Shown here: positions 1 through 7,698 of the stretch, one piece after another | Position numbering within the stretch: position 1 is the stretch's first letter | Layout of the letters: each line of letters opens with the position of its first letter | Assembly: GCA_021199255.1 (NCBI GenBank) | Contig: JAJQIK010000090.1 | Coordinates: forward strand, 62,001-126,000 | From: Clostridiales bacterium | GTDB taxonomy: Bacteria; Bacillota; Clostridia; Lachnospirales; Lachnospiraceae | Length of the DNA: 64,000 nucleotides | Reading direction: 5' to 3' | The notes under the pieces: model-generated | Told to the model about the DNA's origin: nothing | Databases searched by the model: none | Seen by the model: only the letters and a program-made list of their open reading frames with translations | Made by a program: the position numbers and the translations under genes

Positions 1-799
1 ATTCAATGCCCGTCCGCAAAGCGCCAAGGGGCGTCTGCATAATAATCGCCACATGTGCCATTCCATAATAATCGCCCTCTGGCGCTTTGGACAACAGATT
101 GGAGCCAATGGCAAGCCAGAGAACCGCATACAGCCCTGCCGTACAGACAGCGGCAAGAAGCGAGGTTCCAATCAGCCGCTTCAATTGTTGATATTCCTTT
201 TGTATGAAAGCCGTCCAGCCGCCGATCAGACAGATCGGGACTGCCACATAGACGCTGCTGGGGATCGCCCACAGCGCTGCCACAAGAGCCATGCCAAAGA
301 TCATATAGCAGCCGGTTCTGTCTCTGCGTTCCGCCACAATCGATAACAATTCCCAGATGGCGGCCAGATAGCAAAATGTCACCAGCGCGTATCCCCGTCC
401 CTGCACCGCGAGATTGTTGACAAGATTGAATCCTGCCAAAAGGAACACCGGAACCAATGCCATCTCCGGGGCAAAAACCTTCCGCCCTATCCGAAACAGC
501 AAAATCAGGCTGCCCAGACTGCATAAATATGACACGCCCCTCAGCGCCACCGCCGGGCTTCCCAAAATACCCAGACATGCCGACAAGGTAGAATAACCCA
601 CATGATTGTTGGGCAGCGGCCAGTGAATGGCGGCGTAAACGGGTCCCCTGCTGATAAAATAATAGTAGGTATACAATTCATCATACCAGGGGGTCAGCGC
701 AAATAGCCGCCAGCCATAGTAACACGCCATGGCAAGCCAGAAGATCAGAAAAGCTGTGGTTTCCCTATCCGGTTTTTTCCACTGATTCTTGTTTTTCAT
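1..799 (-). CDS. GT-C-type membrane glycosyltransferase, 3' end cut by window
   Basis: Reading the minus strand from an ATG at 799 gives at least 266 residues, continuing past the window edge. The protein is rich in membrane segments. Its first extracytoplasmic loop reads [13 protein letters not shown], with the acidic pair typical of polyprenyl-phosphate-sugar-dependent GT-C enzymes (PMT/ArnT type). Such enzymes move a sugar from a lipid-phosphate donor to an acceptor on the outer face of the membrane; donor and acceptor cannot be told here. The ATG overlaps the leuB stop in an ATGA arrangement, so translational coupling is likely, although no functional link to leucine synthesis is obvious. 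The family is inferred from the loop motif and topology only. Confidence 0.7.
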   Translation of the reverse strand, partial: MKNKNQWKKPDRETTAFLIFWLAMACYYGWRLFALTPWYDELYTYYYFISRGPVYAAIHWPLPNNHVGYSTLSACLGILGSPAVALRGVSYLCSLGSLILLFRIGRKVFAPEMALVPVFLLAGFNLVNNLAVQGRGYALVTFCYLAAIWELLSIVAERRDRTGCYMIFGMALVAALWAIPSSVYVAVPICLIGGWTAFIQKEYQQLKRLIGTSLLAAVCTAGLYAVLWLAIGSNLLSKAPEGDYYGMAHVAIIMQTPLGALRTGIE

Positions 800-1890
800 A
801 TTCTCTGCGCCACCAGATCTCCCATTTCTCTACAGCCTGTCTGTACGCAGCCCTGCGACATAATATCCCCTGTACGGTAGCCCTCCTGAAGCACACGCTT
901 AACAGCCGTCTCAACGGCGTCCGCTTCCTGATCCAAATCAAAGCTATAGCGGAGCATCATGGCCGCGGACAAAATCGTGGCAATCGGATTCGCAATATCC
1001 TTCCCCGCAATATCAGGCGCGGAACCATGGCTCGGCTCATACAGGCCAAACCTGGTATCGTTTAAGGACGCGGAAGCCAGCATACCGATAGAGCCGGTGA
1101 CCATACTGGCTTCGTCGGATAAAATATCCCCAAACATATTCTCCGTTAAAATCACATCAAACTGCGCCGGATCTTTCACAAGCTGCATGGCGCAATTATC
1201 TACCAGCATATGCTCTAAGGTCACCTCCGGATAATCCTTGGCGACCTCTTCCACTACCCTGCGCCACAATCTGGAAGAATCCAGCACGTTGGCCTTGTCC
1301 ACGCTGGTCACCTTCCGTTTCCGCTTCTTAGCGATCTCGAAGCCCTTCACAGCGATTCTTCGAATCTCATTTTCATCATAGGTTAAGGTGTCGATGGCTT
1401 TCACCACGCCGTTTTCCTCTATCGTCTTACGCTCCCCGAAGTACAGTCCGCCGGTCAGTTCACGCATAATCAGTATATCAAATCCGGCCTCTGAAATTTC
1501 CTTCCTTAAAGGACAGGCATCTGCCAGTTCTTCATATAAAACAGCCGGTCTCAAATTTGCAAACAGATTCAGCGCCTTCCGTATCGCCAGCAGTCCCGCC
1601 TCAGGCCTTAGGTTTGGCGGCAGTTGATACCAGGGCGAGGTGGAGGTGTCGCCTCCAATAGAACCCATCAGTACCGCGTCCGCGTTTCTGGCAGTCTCGA
1701 TTGCTTCCTCCGTCAGCGGTACGCCGTGCACGTCTATGGACGCCCCGCCCATCAAAATATCCGTATAGTTCATGGTATGTCCGTATTTCCTTGCTACGGC
1801 ATCCAGAACCTTCTTCGCTTCGGCTACAATTTCCGGGCCGATTCCGTCCCCCGGAATACAGGTTATCTTTAATTCCATACTGATCTTCAT
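796..1890 (-). CDS. leuB: 3-isopropylmalate dehydrogenase
   Basis: Oxidative decarboxylation of 3-isopropylmalate to 2-oxoisocaproate with NAD, the third step of leucine biosynthesis, cytosolic. The 364-residue product has the N-terminal GDGIGPEIV motif, [11 protein letters not shown], the [12 protein letters not shown] substrate-binding segment, the acidic metal-binding [11 protein letters not shown] stretch and the [14 protein letters not shown] coenzyme loop. Length matches the family. Two starts are possible: the ATG at 1890 has AAAGG only one base away, whereas the ATG at 1878 ([10 protein letters not shown]) leaves about 13 bases and may be the real start. leuA, leuC and leuD are not in the window. 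A good promoter lies at 1931-1959. Confidence 0.95.
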   Translation of the reverse strand: MKISMELKITCIPGDGIGPEIVAEAKKVLDAVARKYGHTMNYTDILMGGASIDVHGVPLTEEAIETARNADAVLMGSIGGDTSTSPWYQLPPNLRPEAGLLAIRKALNLFANLRPAVLYEELADACPLRKEISEAGFDILIMRELTGGLYFGERKTIEENGVVKAIDTLTYDENEIRRIAVKGFEIAKKRKRKVTSVDKANVLDSSRLWRRVVEEVAKDYPEVTLEHMLVDNCAMQLVKDPAQFDVILTENMFGDILSDEASMVTGSIGMLASASLNDTRFGLYEPSHGSAPDIAGKDIANPIATILSAAMMLRYSFDLDQEADAVETAVKRVLQEGYRTGDIMSQGCVQTGCREMGDLVAQRI

Positions 1891-1930
1891 ACCTTTCTTA
1901 TGTTAACATAATGTGAAAATATCTTTATCT

Positions 1931-1959
1931 ATCATAGACTATTCCTGTATAAATTTCAA
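1931..1959 (-). promoter_or_regulatory. Promoter of leuB
   Basis: On the minus strand TTGAAA (1959-1954) and TATGAT (1936-1931) are separated by 17 bp. A perfect 14-bp palindrome, TTATGTTAACATAA, lies at 1898-1911 between the promoter and the leuB start. Confidence 0.7.
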
Positions 1960-1967
1960 TACAAAAG

Positions 1968-2002
1968 CCAAACAAAAAGCCGAACCATTCCTGATCCGGC
2001 TT
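1968..2002 (-). terminator. Intrinsic terminator of the 69-residue gene
   Basis: The minus strand folds AAGCCGGATC with GGTTCGGCTT around a six-base loop (10 pairs, two G-U), followed by TTTTTGTTT. It lies about 36 bp after the stop of the small gene at 2039. Confidence 0.75.
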
Positions 2003-2038
2003 CCTAATATATCCCTTGACCGCCTCCCTGTAGTGCAA

Positions 2039-2248
2039 TCAATATTCCTTCGTTATTGTACTAATATGATATTCTTCCATAAATTCATCAAGCTCTTTGT
2101 TGTTCCGGATGAACCTGACTTCCTCAAATTTTCCTGTGTGTATATTCTTAAATCCTGCTATCTGCTCTCCGGTGCATATACTGCATCGGAGGACGGGACG
2201 CTGATTTTCCCTGTCATAAGTTTTCTTTTCCTTCTTTTTTAGAAACAT
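2039..2248 (-). CDS. Small conserved-looking protein with one CxxC pair
   Basis: A 69-residue protein with no signal peptide or membrane segment. It starts with a lysine-rich stretch (FLKKKEKK), has one CSIC pair within LRCSICTGEQIAGF, then a mixed region ending HISTITKEY. A clean AGGAG lies seven bases before the ATG and a terminator follows the stop, so it is a real, probably single-gene unit. The CSICTGEQ and GFKNIHTGKFEEV segments look like a compact alpha/beta fold. I do not assign a function. A single CxxC could bind metal only by dimerising, or could be redox-active; both are inference. Confidence 0.7.
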   Translation of the reverse strand: MFLKKKEKKTYDRENQRPVLRCSICTGEQIAGFKNIHTGKFEEVRFIRNNKELDEFMEEYHISTITKEY

Positions 2249-2313
2249 ATGGCATCTCCTGCTGCAAAAATGTCTACCAGATGATATAAACGCAAGGTTA
2301 AATCATCTTCCTC

Positions 2314-2499
2314 CTATTCCTCTTCCGCCTGATAAACCGTGTCTTCTATTTCCTCCGCCTCGGCTTCCTCCACTTCCTCGATGGCCTCTGTTGTTTCTGT
2401 ATTCCCTGCCGCAGCGCCGTCAGAACTGCATGCGGTTGCAGACAAGGCCATTGCCATCGCTGCCACGCAGGCTAACGCTTGTAACGTTCTTCTTTTCAT
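2314..2499 (-). CDS. Small acidic lipoprotein
   Basis: A 61-residue product. The start at 2499 is chosen because GGAGAG lies about nine bases upstream, whereas an in-frame extension to 2610 has no such site and adds no signal-like sequence. It begins MKRRTLQ, then a hydrophobic stretch ending LSATAC, a lipobox-like site, so mature protein would begin with a lipidated Cys. After a short Ser/Gly/Ala linker the remaining ~30 residues are dominated by Glu with Ala, Val and Thr (EEVEEAEAEEIED). No known domain. It probably forms an acidic tail at the outer face of the membrane; role unknown. It follows yajC after a terminator and an unusual repeat region (2537-2569). Confidence 0.65.
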   Translation of the reverse strand: MKRRTLQALACVAAMAMALSATACSSDGAAAGNTETTEAIEEVEEAEAEEIEDTVYQAEEE

Positions 2500-2536
2500 A
2501 ATGATATCTCTCCTATCCCGACTTGTTCCGTATATC

Positions 2537-2569
2537 GTTATGCCAAAATTATGCCAGAAGAGGCATAAC
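2537..2569. repeat. Nested inverted repeat of TTATGCC half-sites
   Basis: Three TTATGCC/GGCATAA half-sites occur within about 33 bp between yajC and the lipoprotein gene. They can pair as an outer CGTTATGCC/GGCATAACG stem or an inner TTATGCC/GGCATAA stem. Read toward the lipoprotein gene, the same bases give CTGGCAT-N5-TGGCA with GG and GC 12 bp apart, a partial sigma-54 match. Confidence 0.5.
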
Positions 2570-2600
2570 GAAAAAAGGGTCATGACATTCTGCATGACCC
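2570..2600 (-). terminator. Intrinsic terminator of yajC
   Basis: Minus strand GGGTCATG pairs perfectly with CATGACCC across an eight-base loop and is followed by TTTTTT. It starts ten bases after the yajC stop. Confidence 0.85.
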
Positions 2601-2609
2601 TGACACACA

Positions 2610-2921
2610 TTATTCTGCATCTGCTTTCTCAATCTGGGCAATCGCCGATTTCTGCATCGGAATACGGCAGTTCTTGTTGCTGCCAAACTCTACGATAATC
2701 GTATCGTCGGTAATATCAATGACGATTCCATAGAAGCCGCTGGTGGTCAGAACGCAGTCGCCTACCGCCAATTCAGCAAGCATGGCCGCCATCTTCTTCT
2801 GCTCCTTCCTCTGCGGACGAATCATAATAAAATACATAAACGCCACAATAATCACGATATAAAGGATCATCACAATGCCACCGCCGGCCGCTGAAGTCTC
2901 GGTTGTTAATAAAATTCCCAT
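2610..2921 (-). CDS. yajC: Preprotein translocase subunit YajC
   Basis: Small accessory membrane subunit associated with SecDF. From the ATG at 2921 the product is 103 residues. That start is preferred over the in-frame ATG at 2939 because GGAGG lies eight bases before it. After a short Gly-rich N terminus comes one transmembrane helix (VMILYIVIIVAFMYFIM), then the family hallmark IRPQRKEQKKM and a basic, mostly beta C-terminal domain (GDCVLTTSGFYGIV). Its own promoter (2962-2990) and terminator make it monocistronic, next to tgt, which is a common clostridial arrangement. Confidence 0.92.
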   Translation of the reverse strand: MGILLTTETSAAGGGIVMILYIVIIVAFMYFIMIRPQRKEQKKMAAMLAELAVGDCVLTTSGFYGIVIDITDDTIIVEFGSNKNCRIPMQKSAIAQIEKADAE

Positions 2922-2961
2922 ATATTTTTCCTCCGTCATTTATTCATAAAAGCTCATGCAT

Positions 2962-2990
2962 ATCATACACAAATCAGAGCGGAAACACAA
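2962..2990 (-). promoter_or_regulatory. Promoter of yajC
   Basis: Minus strand TTGTGT (2990-2985), 17 bp, TATGAT (2967-2962), about 40 bp upstream of the yajC start. Confidence 0.6.
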
Positions 2991-3026
2991 GCTTTTTTGC
3001 AGGAATTTGGTATTTTTAGAATTTTT

Positions 3027-4157
3027 TTATAAATTTTGCATGCCTGCCAGCTTCCGTTTCTTATAAGCGGCAAACTCGCCCTTATCCAGCGCGTCCCGGA
3101 TTTCTTCCATCATCGTATTATAAAAGTACAGGTTGTGGAGGACGCAAAGCCTCATCCCCAACATTTCCTTTGCCTTAAGCAGATGCCTGATATAGGCTCT
3201 GGAATATCTTCTGCACGCCGGGCACTGGCACCCCTCTTCAATCGGGCGTTGATCCAATTCATACTTTGCGTTAAAGAGATTTATCTTCCCCTGATTCGTA
3301 TACAAATGTCCGTGACGGCCATTTCTGGTCGGATAAACGCAGTCAAAAAAATCCACGCCCCTCTCCACCGCTTCCAGGATGTTCGCCGGCGTACCCACTC
3401 CCATCAGATAAGTCGGCTTATCCTTAGGCAAATAGGGAACCGTCTCCTCTATCATATCGTACATCTGCTCATGGCTCTCGCCCACCGCAAGCCCGCCGAT
3501 GGCATAGCCGTCACATTCCTGCTCCGTGATACGTTTCGCATGTTCGATACGGATATCGGCATAGACCGCGCCCTGATTAATGCCGAAAAGGAGCTGCCGC
3601 TTATTAATGGTCTCTTCCAGCCCATTCAGCCTGTTCATTTCCTTCTTACAGCGTTCCAGCCATCTGGCCGTCCGCGCGGCAGATTTCTCTACATAGCTTC
3701 TCTCCGCTGTGCTGGAGGGACACTCGTCAAACGCCATGGCAATGGTGGAAGCCAGATTCGACTGAATCTGCATACTCTCCTCCGGCCCCATAAAAATCTT
3801 TCGCCCGTCTATATGGGAATGAAAATAAACGCCCTCTTCTTTAATCCTGCGCAGCCCTGCCAGAGAAAACACCTGAAAACCGCCGGAATCGGTAAGAATA
3901 GGCTTCTGCCAGGACATGAACTGATGTAAACCGCCAAGCTGCTTAATAATCTGGTCGCCCGGCCTTACATGCAGATGATAGGTATTGGAAAGCTCCACCT
4001 GCGTCTTAATCCCTTCCAGATCCTCTGTTGACACAGCTCCCTTGATTGCCGCCGCAGTTCCCACATTCATAAACACAGGGGTCTGGATAGCGCCGTGCAC
4101 TGTGTCCAATTCCGCCCGTTTTGCTCTGCCTTCCTGTTTTAAAATTCTATAATTCAT
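3027..4157 (-). CDS. tgt: tRNA-guanine transglycosylase
   Basis: Exchanges guanine-34 in GUN-anticodon tRNAs for the queuine precursor preQ1. The 376-residue protein has the full bacterial layout: an N-terminal TIM-barrel start (TPVFMNVGT), PILTDSGGFQVFS with the conserved Asp at residue 90, GINQGAVY, GGLAVGE, FDCVYPTRNGRHG with the second catalytic Asp, and the zinc-binding CQCPAC followed by the distal His in VLHNLYFYN. Length is normal for the family. It lies 48 bp after the VanY-like gene on the same strand, so the two may share a transcript; yajC downstream has its own promoter. queA is not in view. Confidence 0.96.
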   Translation of the reverse strand: MNYRILKQEGRAKRAELDTVHGAIQTPVFMNVGTAAAIKGAVSTEDLEGIKTQVELSNTYHLHVRPGDQIIKQLGGLHQFMSWQKPILTDSGGFQVFSLAGLRRIKEEGVYFHSHIDGRKIFMGPEESMQIQSNLASTIAMAFDECPSSTAERSYVEKSAARTARWLERCKKEMNRLNGLEETINKRQLLFGINQGAVYADIRIEHAKRITEQECDGYAIGGLAVGESHEQMYDMIEETVPYLPKDKPTYLMGVGTPANILEAVERGVDFFDCVYPTRNGRHGHLYTNQGKINLFNAKYELDQRPIEEGCQCPACRRYSRAYIRHLLKAKEMLGMRLCVLHNLYFYNTMMEEIRDALDKGEFAAYKKRKLAGMQNL

Positions 4158-4205
4158 TACTTTCTGTCAGCCTTCCTGTCACAGCGCCCTTGCCGTTGGT
4201 GCGCC

Positions 4206-5252
4206 CTAGAGATATTTGTCCCAAAATTCCTCTAGGCAAATACCTTCTTCCTTCATAATCATAGCGGCTTCCTTCCCCACATAACGGAAGTGCCATGGCT
4301 CATATTCAATACCGGTAATATACTCTTTCCCCGACGGATAGCGCAGGGTAAACCCATACTCGCAGCTATGCTCCGCCAGCCATTTGCCCTCCTCGGTATC
4401 CGCAAAGCCTTCGTCCAGAGAAGTGTATGTATCGCTGAAAATATCCAGCGCAAGCCCTATCTGATGTTCGCTGGCTCCCGGCACCGTGACCGCCTGGGAG
4501 GACACCTTGTAGGCTTCCATATAAGACATTCCCTGCCCCATATAAGCCTGAATCTTCCTATTAAAAAGCACTTCCTGCCTGTTAAGGTCACGATAAGGAG
4601 AACAAATAGCCAGATTGACGCCATCATCCTTTGCCGCCTGCAGCATGGCAAGCAGATCGCTGATAATACGCTCATCGCACTGCATACTGCCTTTAATCGT
4701 TCCCAGCGTGAAGCTGTAATCCTCCGGAATCGGATGCTGCTTATTAATCAGGATCAGCCTCCAGTCTGAGGAGTCAAATACATATTCCTCTCCGGTATCT
4801 TCCTCCTGCGTATCCTGAACGTGATAATGCTCCTGACTCTCCAGAATATCATCCAGCGTATAGGTATCTACGCCTTCCATATCTTCTACCACGTCACACC
4901 CTGCCTCTACGTCTTCGTCTTCCAGAAAAACCTGCTCCTCCAGATTAATTTCTTTCTCCACCGCCAGCGAAATATCCGCGTCTTCCACGATCGCGCTATA
5001 GGTTTCCTGGGCGTTGACAAATCCGGTCTGCTCCGCGAATACCGCAAAGGAAAAGCTGCAGCTATTCATAAAAAATATAACGACAAAGGCAATGCTGGCA
5101 TAACGCTTGCCATTGGTCGAAAAATATCTTCCCACATGATACGCCCCCAAAACAAGCGAAAGCATTGCCAGGCATGGGTATTTTAACAATTTATGCCGCC
5201 TTGCCATACTGGTAAAGCTGAATATGATCTTCTCCCGAAAAGTCTTTTTCAT
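4206..5252 (-). CDS. VanY-type D-Ala-D-Ala carboxypeptidase (peptidase M15B), membrane anchored
   Basis: Trims the terminal D-Ala from peptidoglycan stem peptides outside the cell. With the start at 5252 (GGGGAT six bases before MKKTFREK) it has 348 residues; an in-frame ATG at 5282 lacks a good ribosome site. Residues 1-50 are basic and partly hydrophobic, and a strong membrane segment lies near 52-72 (IAFVVIFFM). A long acidic linker (about 80-160) leads to the M15 domain: SPYR at 218-221, SEHQIGLALD with zinc ligands His263 and Asp270, and EPWHF with His321. All catalytic positions are present. No van resistance genes are nearby, so cell-wall housekeeping is more likely than resistance. 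Confidence 0.88.
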   Translation of the reverse strand: MKKTFREKIIFSFTSMARRHKLLKYPCLAMLSLVLGAYHVGRYFSTNGKRYASIAFVVIFFMNSCSFSFAVFAEQTGFVNAQETYSAIVEDADISLAVEKEINLEEQVFLEDEDVEAGCDVVEDMEGVDTYTLDDILESQEHYHVQDTQEEDTGEEYVFDSSDWRLILINKQHPIPEDYSFTLGTIKGSMQCDERIISDLLAMLQAAKDDGVNLAICSPYRDLNRQEVLFNRKIQAYMGQGMSYMEAYKVSSQAVTVPGASEHQIGLALDIFSDTYTSLDEGFADTEEGKWLAEHSCEYGFTLRYPSGKEYITGIEYEPWHFRYVGKEAAMIMKEEGICLEEFWDKYL

Positions 5253-5305
5253 CTGTATCCCCGAATCCATTACCGTTTGCAATATATAAAATATACAATA
5301 ATCAT

Positions 5306-5333
5306 ATCATAACACATAAAATTTATTTGTACA
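5306..5333 (-). promoter_or_regulatory. Probable promoter of the VanY-like gene
   Basis: Minus strand TGTACA (5333-5328), 16 bp, TATGAT (5311-5306) in an AT-rich region. Confidence 0.45.
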
Positions 5334-5380
5334 CTATTTTTCTTCTAATCTGCCCTTAATTTTTGCGGCGGTTCAGCCCT

Positions 5381-5409
5381 TTGCTTTCTTTGTCCTGATA
5401 TGCTATGAT
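5381..5409 (+). promoter_or_regulatory. Promoter of aroC with a long AT-rich leader
   Basis: TTGCTT (5381-5386), 17 bp, TATGAT (5404-5409). The expected transcript has a leader of about 135 bases that is very AT-rich and carries a perfect hairpin, TGCAGG-CTAT-CCTGCA, at 5491-5506. No T-box or known riboswitch motif is recognised in it. Confidence 0.6.
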
Positions 5410-5551
5410 AGATAATAACATTATTATGTAATCTTACATGATGCTACATTAATTAAATTTATATTTAATATTTCTCACGTTATTTAATTTTGCAGGCTAT
5501 CCTGCATACTATTTTCAGAATCTTTCACAATATGACGGAAAGGAAGAAACA

Positions 5552-6649
5552 ATGGCTGGTTCAAAATTCGGAAACATTTTACAGATCACTACCTGGGGAG
5601 AATCCCACGGCGCCGCCCTGGGCGTCGTAATAGACGGCTGTCCCGCTGGGCTTACGCTGAATAGCAGCGATATTCAGCCTTACTTAGACCGGCGCAAACC
5701 GGGACGAACCAAAATATCCACGCCCCGCAGGGAAGCCGATGAGGTAGAGATCCTCTCCGGCATTTTCGAGGGGCGGACTACCGGCACCCCCATTTCCATG
5801 CTGGTGCGCAATACCTCCCAGCACTCTGCGGACTACAGTGAAATTGCAGGCTACTACCGGCCCGGACACGCCGATTATACTTTTGACGAAAAGTTTGGCT
5901 TTCGGGACTATCGGGGCGGAGGGCGTTCCTCCGGCAGAGAAACCATCGGGCGGGTTGCCGCCGGCGCCGTTGCCGCCAGGCTGTTGTCGGAGTTTCATAT
6001 CTGCGTCACCGCTTATACCAAATCCATCGGCCCTGTCAGCATTGATATGTCGCATTTTGACCGGGACGCTATTCTGACTACCCCCACCTGTATGCCGGAT
6101 CTTCAGGCCTCCGCCCAAGCTGAGCAATACCTGGCTGACTGTATGGCAGCATATGATTCCGCAGGCGGCGTCATTGAGTGTGTAATCGACGGAGTTCCCG
6201 CCGGACTGGGCGATCCGGTATTTGAGAAGCTGGACGCCAATCTCTCCAAAGCCCTTATGTCCATCGGCGCAGTTAAGGCAGTGGAAATCGGCGACGGGAC
6301 AGAAGCCGCTTCCCTGCGCGGCTCCCAAAACAACGATGCTTTTCGAATGAAGGGGGGAAAAGTGGTCAAGGCTACCAATCACGCAGGCGGCATCTTAGGA
6401 GGCATCAGCGACGGTTCCCGGATTATTCTGCGGGCTTACGTCAAGCCTACGCCCTCTATCTTCTCTCCCCAGCAGACGGTAAATCAAGCCGGGGAAGACA
6501 TTGAAATCTCCATCAAGGGCAGACATGATCCCGTGATTGTCCCCAGAGCGGTGGTCGTAGTAGAAGCCATGTCCGCGCTCACCATTGCAGACGCTCTGCT
6601 GATGAACGCGGGGGCTAAGCTGGAAAATTTGAAGAAAATTTATCCCTGA
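5552..6649 (+). CDS. aroC: Chorismate synthase
   Basis: Converts 5-enolpyruvylshikimate-3-phosphate to chorismate using reduced FMN, the last shared step of aromatic amino-acid synthesis. The 365-residue product carries all family signatures: TTWGESHGAALG near the N terminus, the RDYRGGGRSSGRET motif followed by RVAAGA, and the C-terminal HDPVIVPRAVVVVEAM segment. GGAAAGGAAG lies just before the ATG. It stands alone on the plus strand with its own promoter and long leader, and its 3' end is only 9 bp from the end of the convergent aldolase-like gene. No terminator fits into that gap. Confidence 0.96.
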   Translation: MAGSKFGNILQITTWGESHGAALGVVIDGCPAGLTLNSSDIQPYLDRRKPGRTKISTPRREADEVEILSGIFEGRTTGTPISMLVRNTSQHSADYSEIAGYYRPGHADYTFDEKFGFRDYRGGGRSSGRETIGRVAAGAVAARLLSEFHICVTAYTKSIGPVSIDMSHFDRDAILTTPTCMPDLQASAQAEQYLADCMAAYDSAGGVIECVIDGVPAGLGDPVFEKLDANLSKALMSIGAVKAVEIGDGTEAASLRGSQNNDAFRMKGGKVVKATNHAGGILGGISDGSRIILRAYVKPTPSIFSPQQTVNQAGEDIEISIKGRHDPVIVPRAVVVVEAMSALTIADALLMNAGAKLENLKKIYP

Positions 6650-6658
6650 CAACCACTC

Positions 6659-7636
6659 CTAGAAATTATCCAAAAGCTCTAAATAGAAAGCATTGTAATC
6701 CGTTCTTTGCTCTTTTTCAAACTGAATGGCGGTCTTGGGATGCTGGTTTAAAATCCCCGTCAGTAAATAGGGAATATCATATCCCCATACAACGCCGGAT
6801 TCCCGCAGGGGAACGATATACTGCTCAATAAACTGCAGCAGGGGATTAATCTTGTATTTCGGATTTTTCAGAAAACCGAGCAGGATTTCGCTGGGGCAGT
6901 TACCGCAGCCCCTTCCCATACCGCTGACGGTGGCGTCCAGATAACAAACGCCCCCGATAACCGATTCTATCGTATTGGCAAAGGCAAGCTGCTGATTGTT
7001 ATGGGCATGGATTCCCACCTTTTTGCCGTACTTATCAGCCACCTCCAGATATCTCTGCGCCAGGGAGCTTACCTGTTCGGGATAAAGAGAACCATAGCTG
7101 TCCACCAGATAAACGGTTCCTACGCTGCTCTGGCACAGCAGCTCCAGCGCCGCGTTAATATCCTCCTCATTGGACTTGGAAATCGCCATAATATTAACGG
7201 TCGTCTCGTATCCCTTCCTAGTACAGTCCTCGATCATCTCAATCGCCGCCGGAATCGTATTAATATACGTCGCAATTCTGACCAGATCAATGGGGCTGTC
7301 CTTCTTATTCAGAATATCCTTCTTAAAATCACAGCGCCCCACATCCGCCATCACGGAAATCTTCATACCTGTCTTATTGTCGCCTACAATATCCCTGATA
7401 TCCTTGTCGTTGCAGAATTTCCACTTTCCGAATTTATTGACGTCAAACATCTCCTTAGAGGCTTTGTAGCCAAATTCCATATAATCTACTCCCGCCTTGA
7501 TATTCGCGCGATACAACTCTCTTACAAACTCGTCGGTAAAGAAAAAGTCATTTACCAATCCTCCGTCTCTCAGCGTACAATCCAACACCTTAATCTCCGG
7601 TGCGTAAGACATTAACGTTCTTCCTTCTGCTCTCAT
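6659..7636 (-). CDS. DRE-TIM (HMGL-like) aldolase-domain protein
   Basis: A 325-residue TIM-barrel protein of the isopropylmalate-synthase/HMG-CoA-lyase superfamily. VLDCTLRDGG near residues 18-27 is the signature with the catalytic Arg and metal-binding Asp. GIHAHNNQQLAFAN gives the two metal-binding His, and ATVSGMGRGCGNCPSE resembles the flexible catalytic loop. It lacks the long C-terminal regulatory domain of LeuA. Related stand-alone proteins are often labelled 4-hydroxy-2-oxovalerate aldolase-like, but no catabolic partners are here, so the substrate is unknown. AAGGAG lies six bases before the start at 7636; a second ATG at 7612 is possible. It lies 62 bp after tyrS on the same strand and may be read through from it. 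Confidence 0.8.
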   Translation of the reverse strand: MRAEGRTLMSYAPEIKVLDCTLRDGGLVNDFFFTDEFVRELYRANIKAGVDYMEFGYKASKEMFDVNKFGKWKFCNDKDIRDIVGDNKTGMKISVMADVGRCDFKKDILNKKDSPIDLVRIATYINTIPAAIEMIEDCTRKGYETTVNIMAISKSNEEDINAALELLCQSSVGTVYLVDSYGSLYPEQVSSLAQRYLEVADKYGKKVGIHAHNNQQLAFANTIESVIGGVCYLDATVSGMGRGCGNCPSEILLGFLKNPKYKINPLLQFIEQYIVPLRESGVVWGYDIPYLLTGILNQHPKTAIQFEKEQRTDYNAFYLELLDNF

Positions 7637-7698
7637 AGCCTTCTCCTTTTCCTGCGCTTTTTTATTAACGCTATGTTAATTTGTGCAATTTCTTCTTT

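Noticed and set aside
3..578. Open frame of 191 residues on the minus strand
   Set aside because: It is a shifted reading of the glycosyltransferase gene at 1-799, whose own frame gives a clean membrane protein and an ATGA link to leuB.
2279..2308. AGATGAT/ATCATCT inverted repeat after the small lipoprotein gene
   Set aside because: Seven pairs with a large loop and no T run; not convincing as a terminator.
3036..3929. Plus-strand open frame of 297 residues opposite tgt
   Set aside because: Antisense shadow of a clear tgt; composition is His/Arg/Leu-rich with no motif or ribosome site.
4206..5252. Vancomycin-resistance reading of the VanY-like gene
   Set aside because: No vanH, vanA/B, vanX or VanRS genes adjoin it; M15 carboxypeptidases are common cell-wall enzymes.
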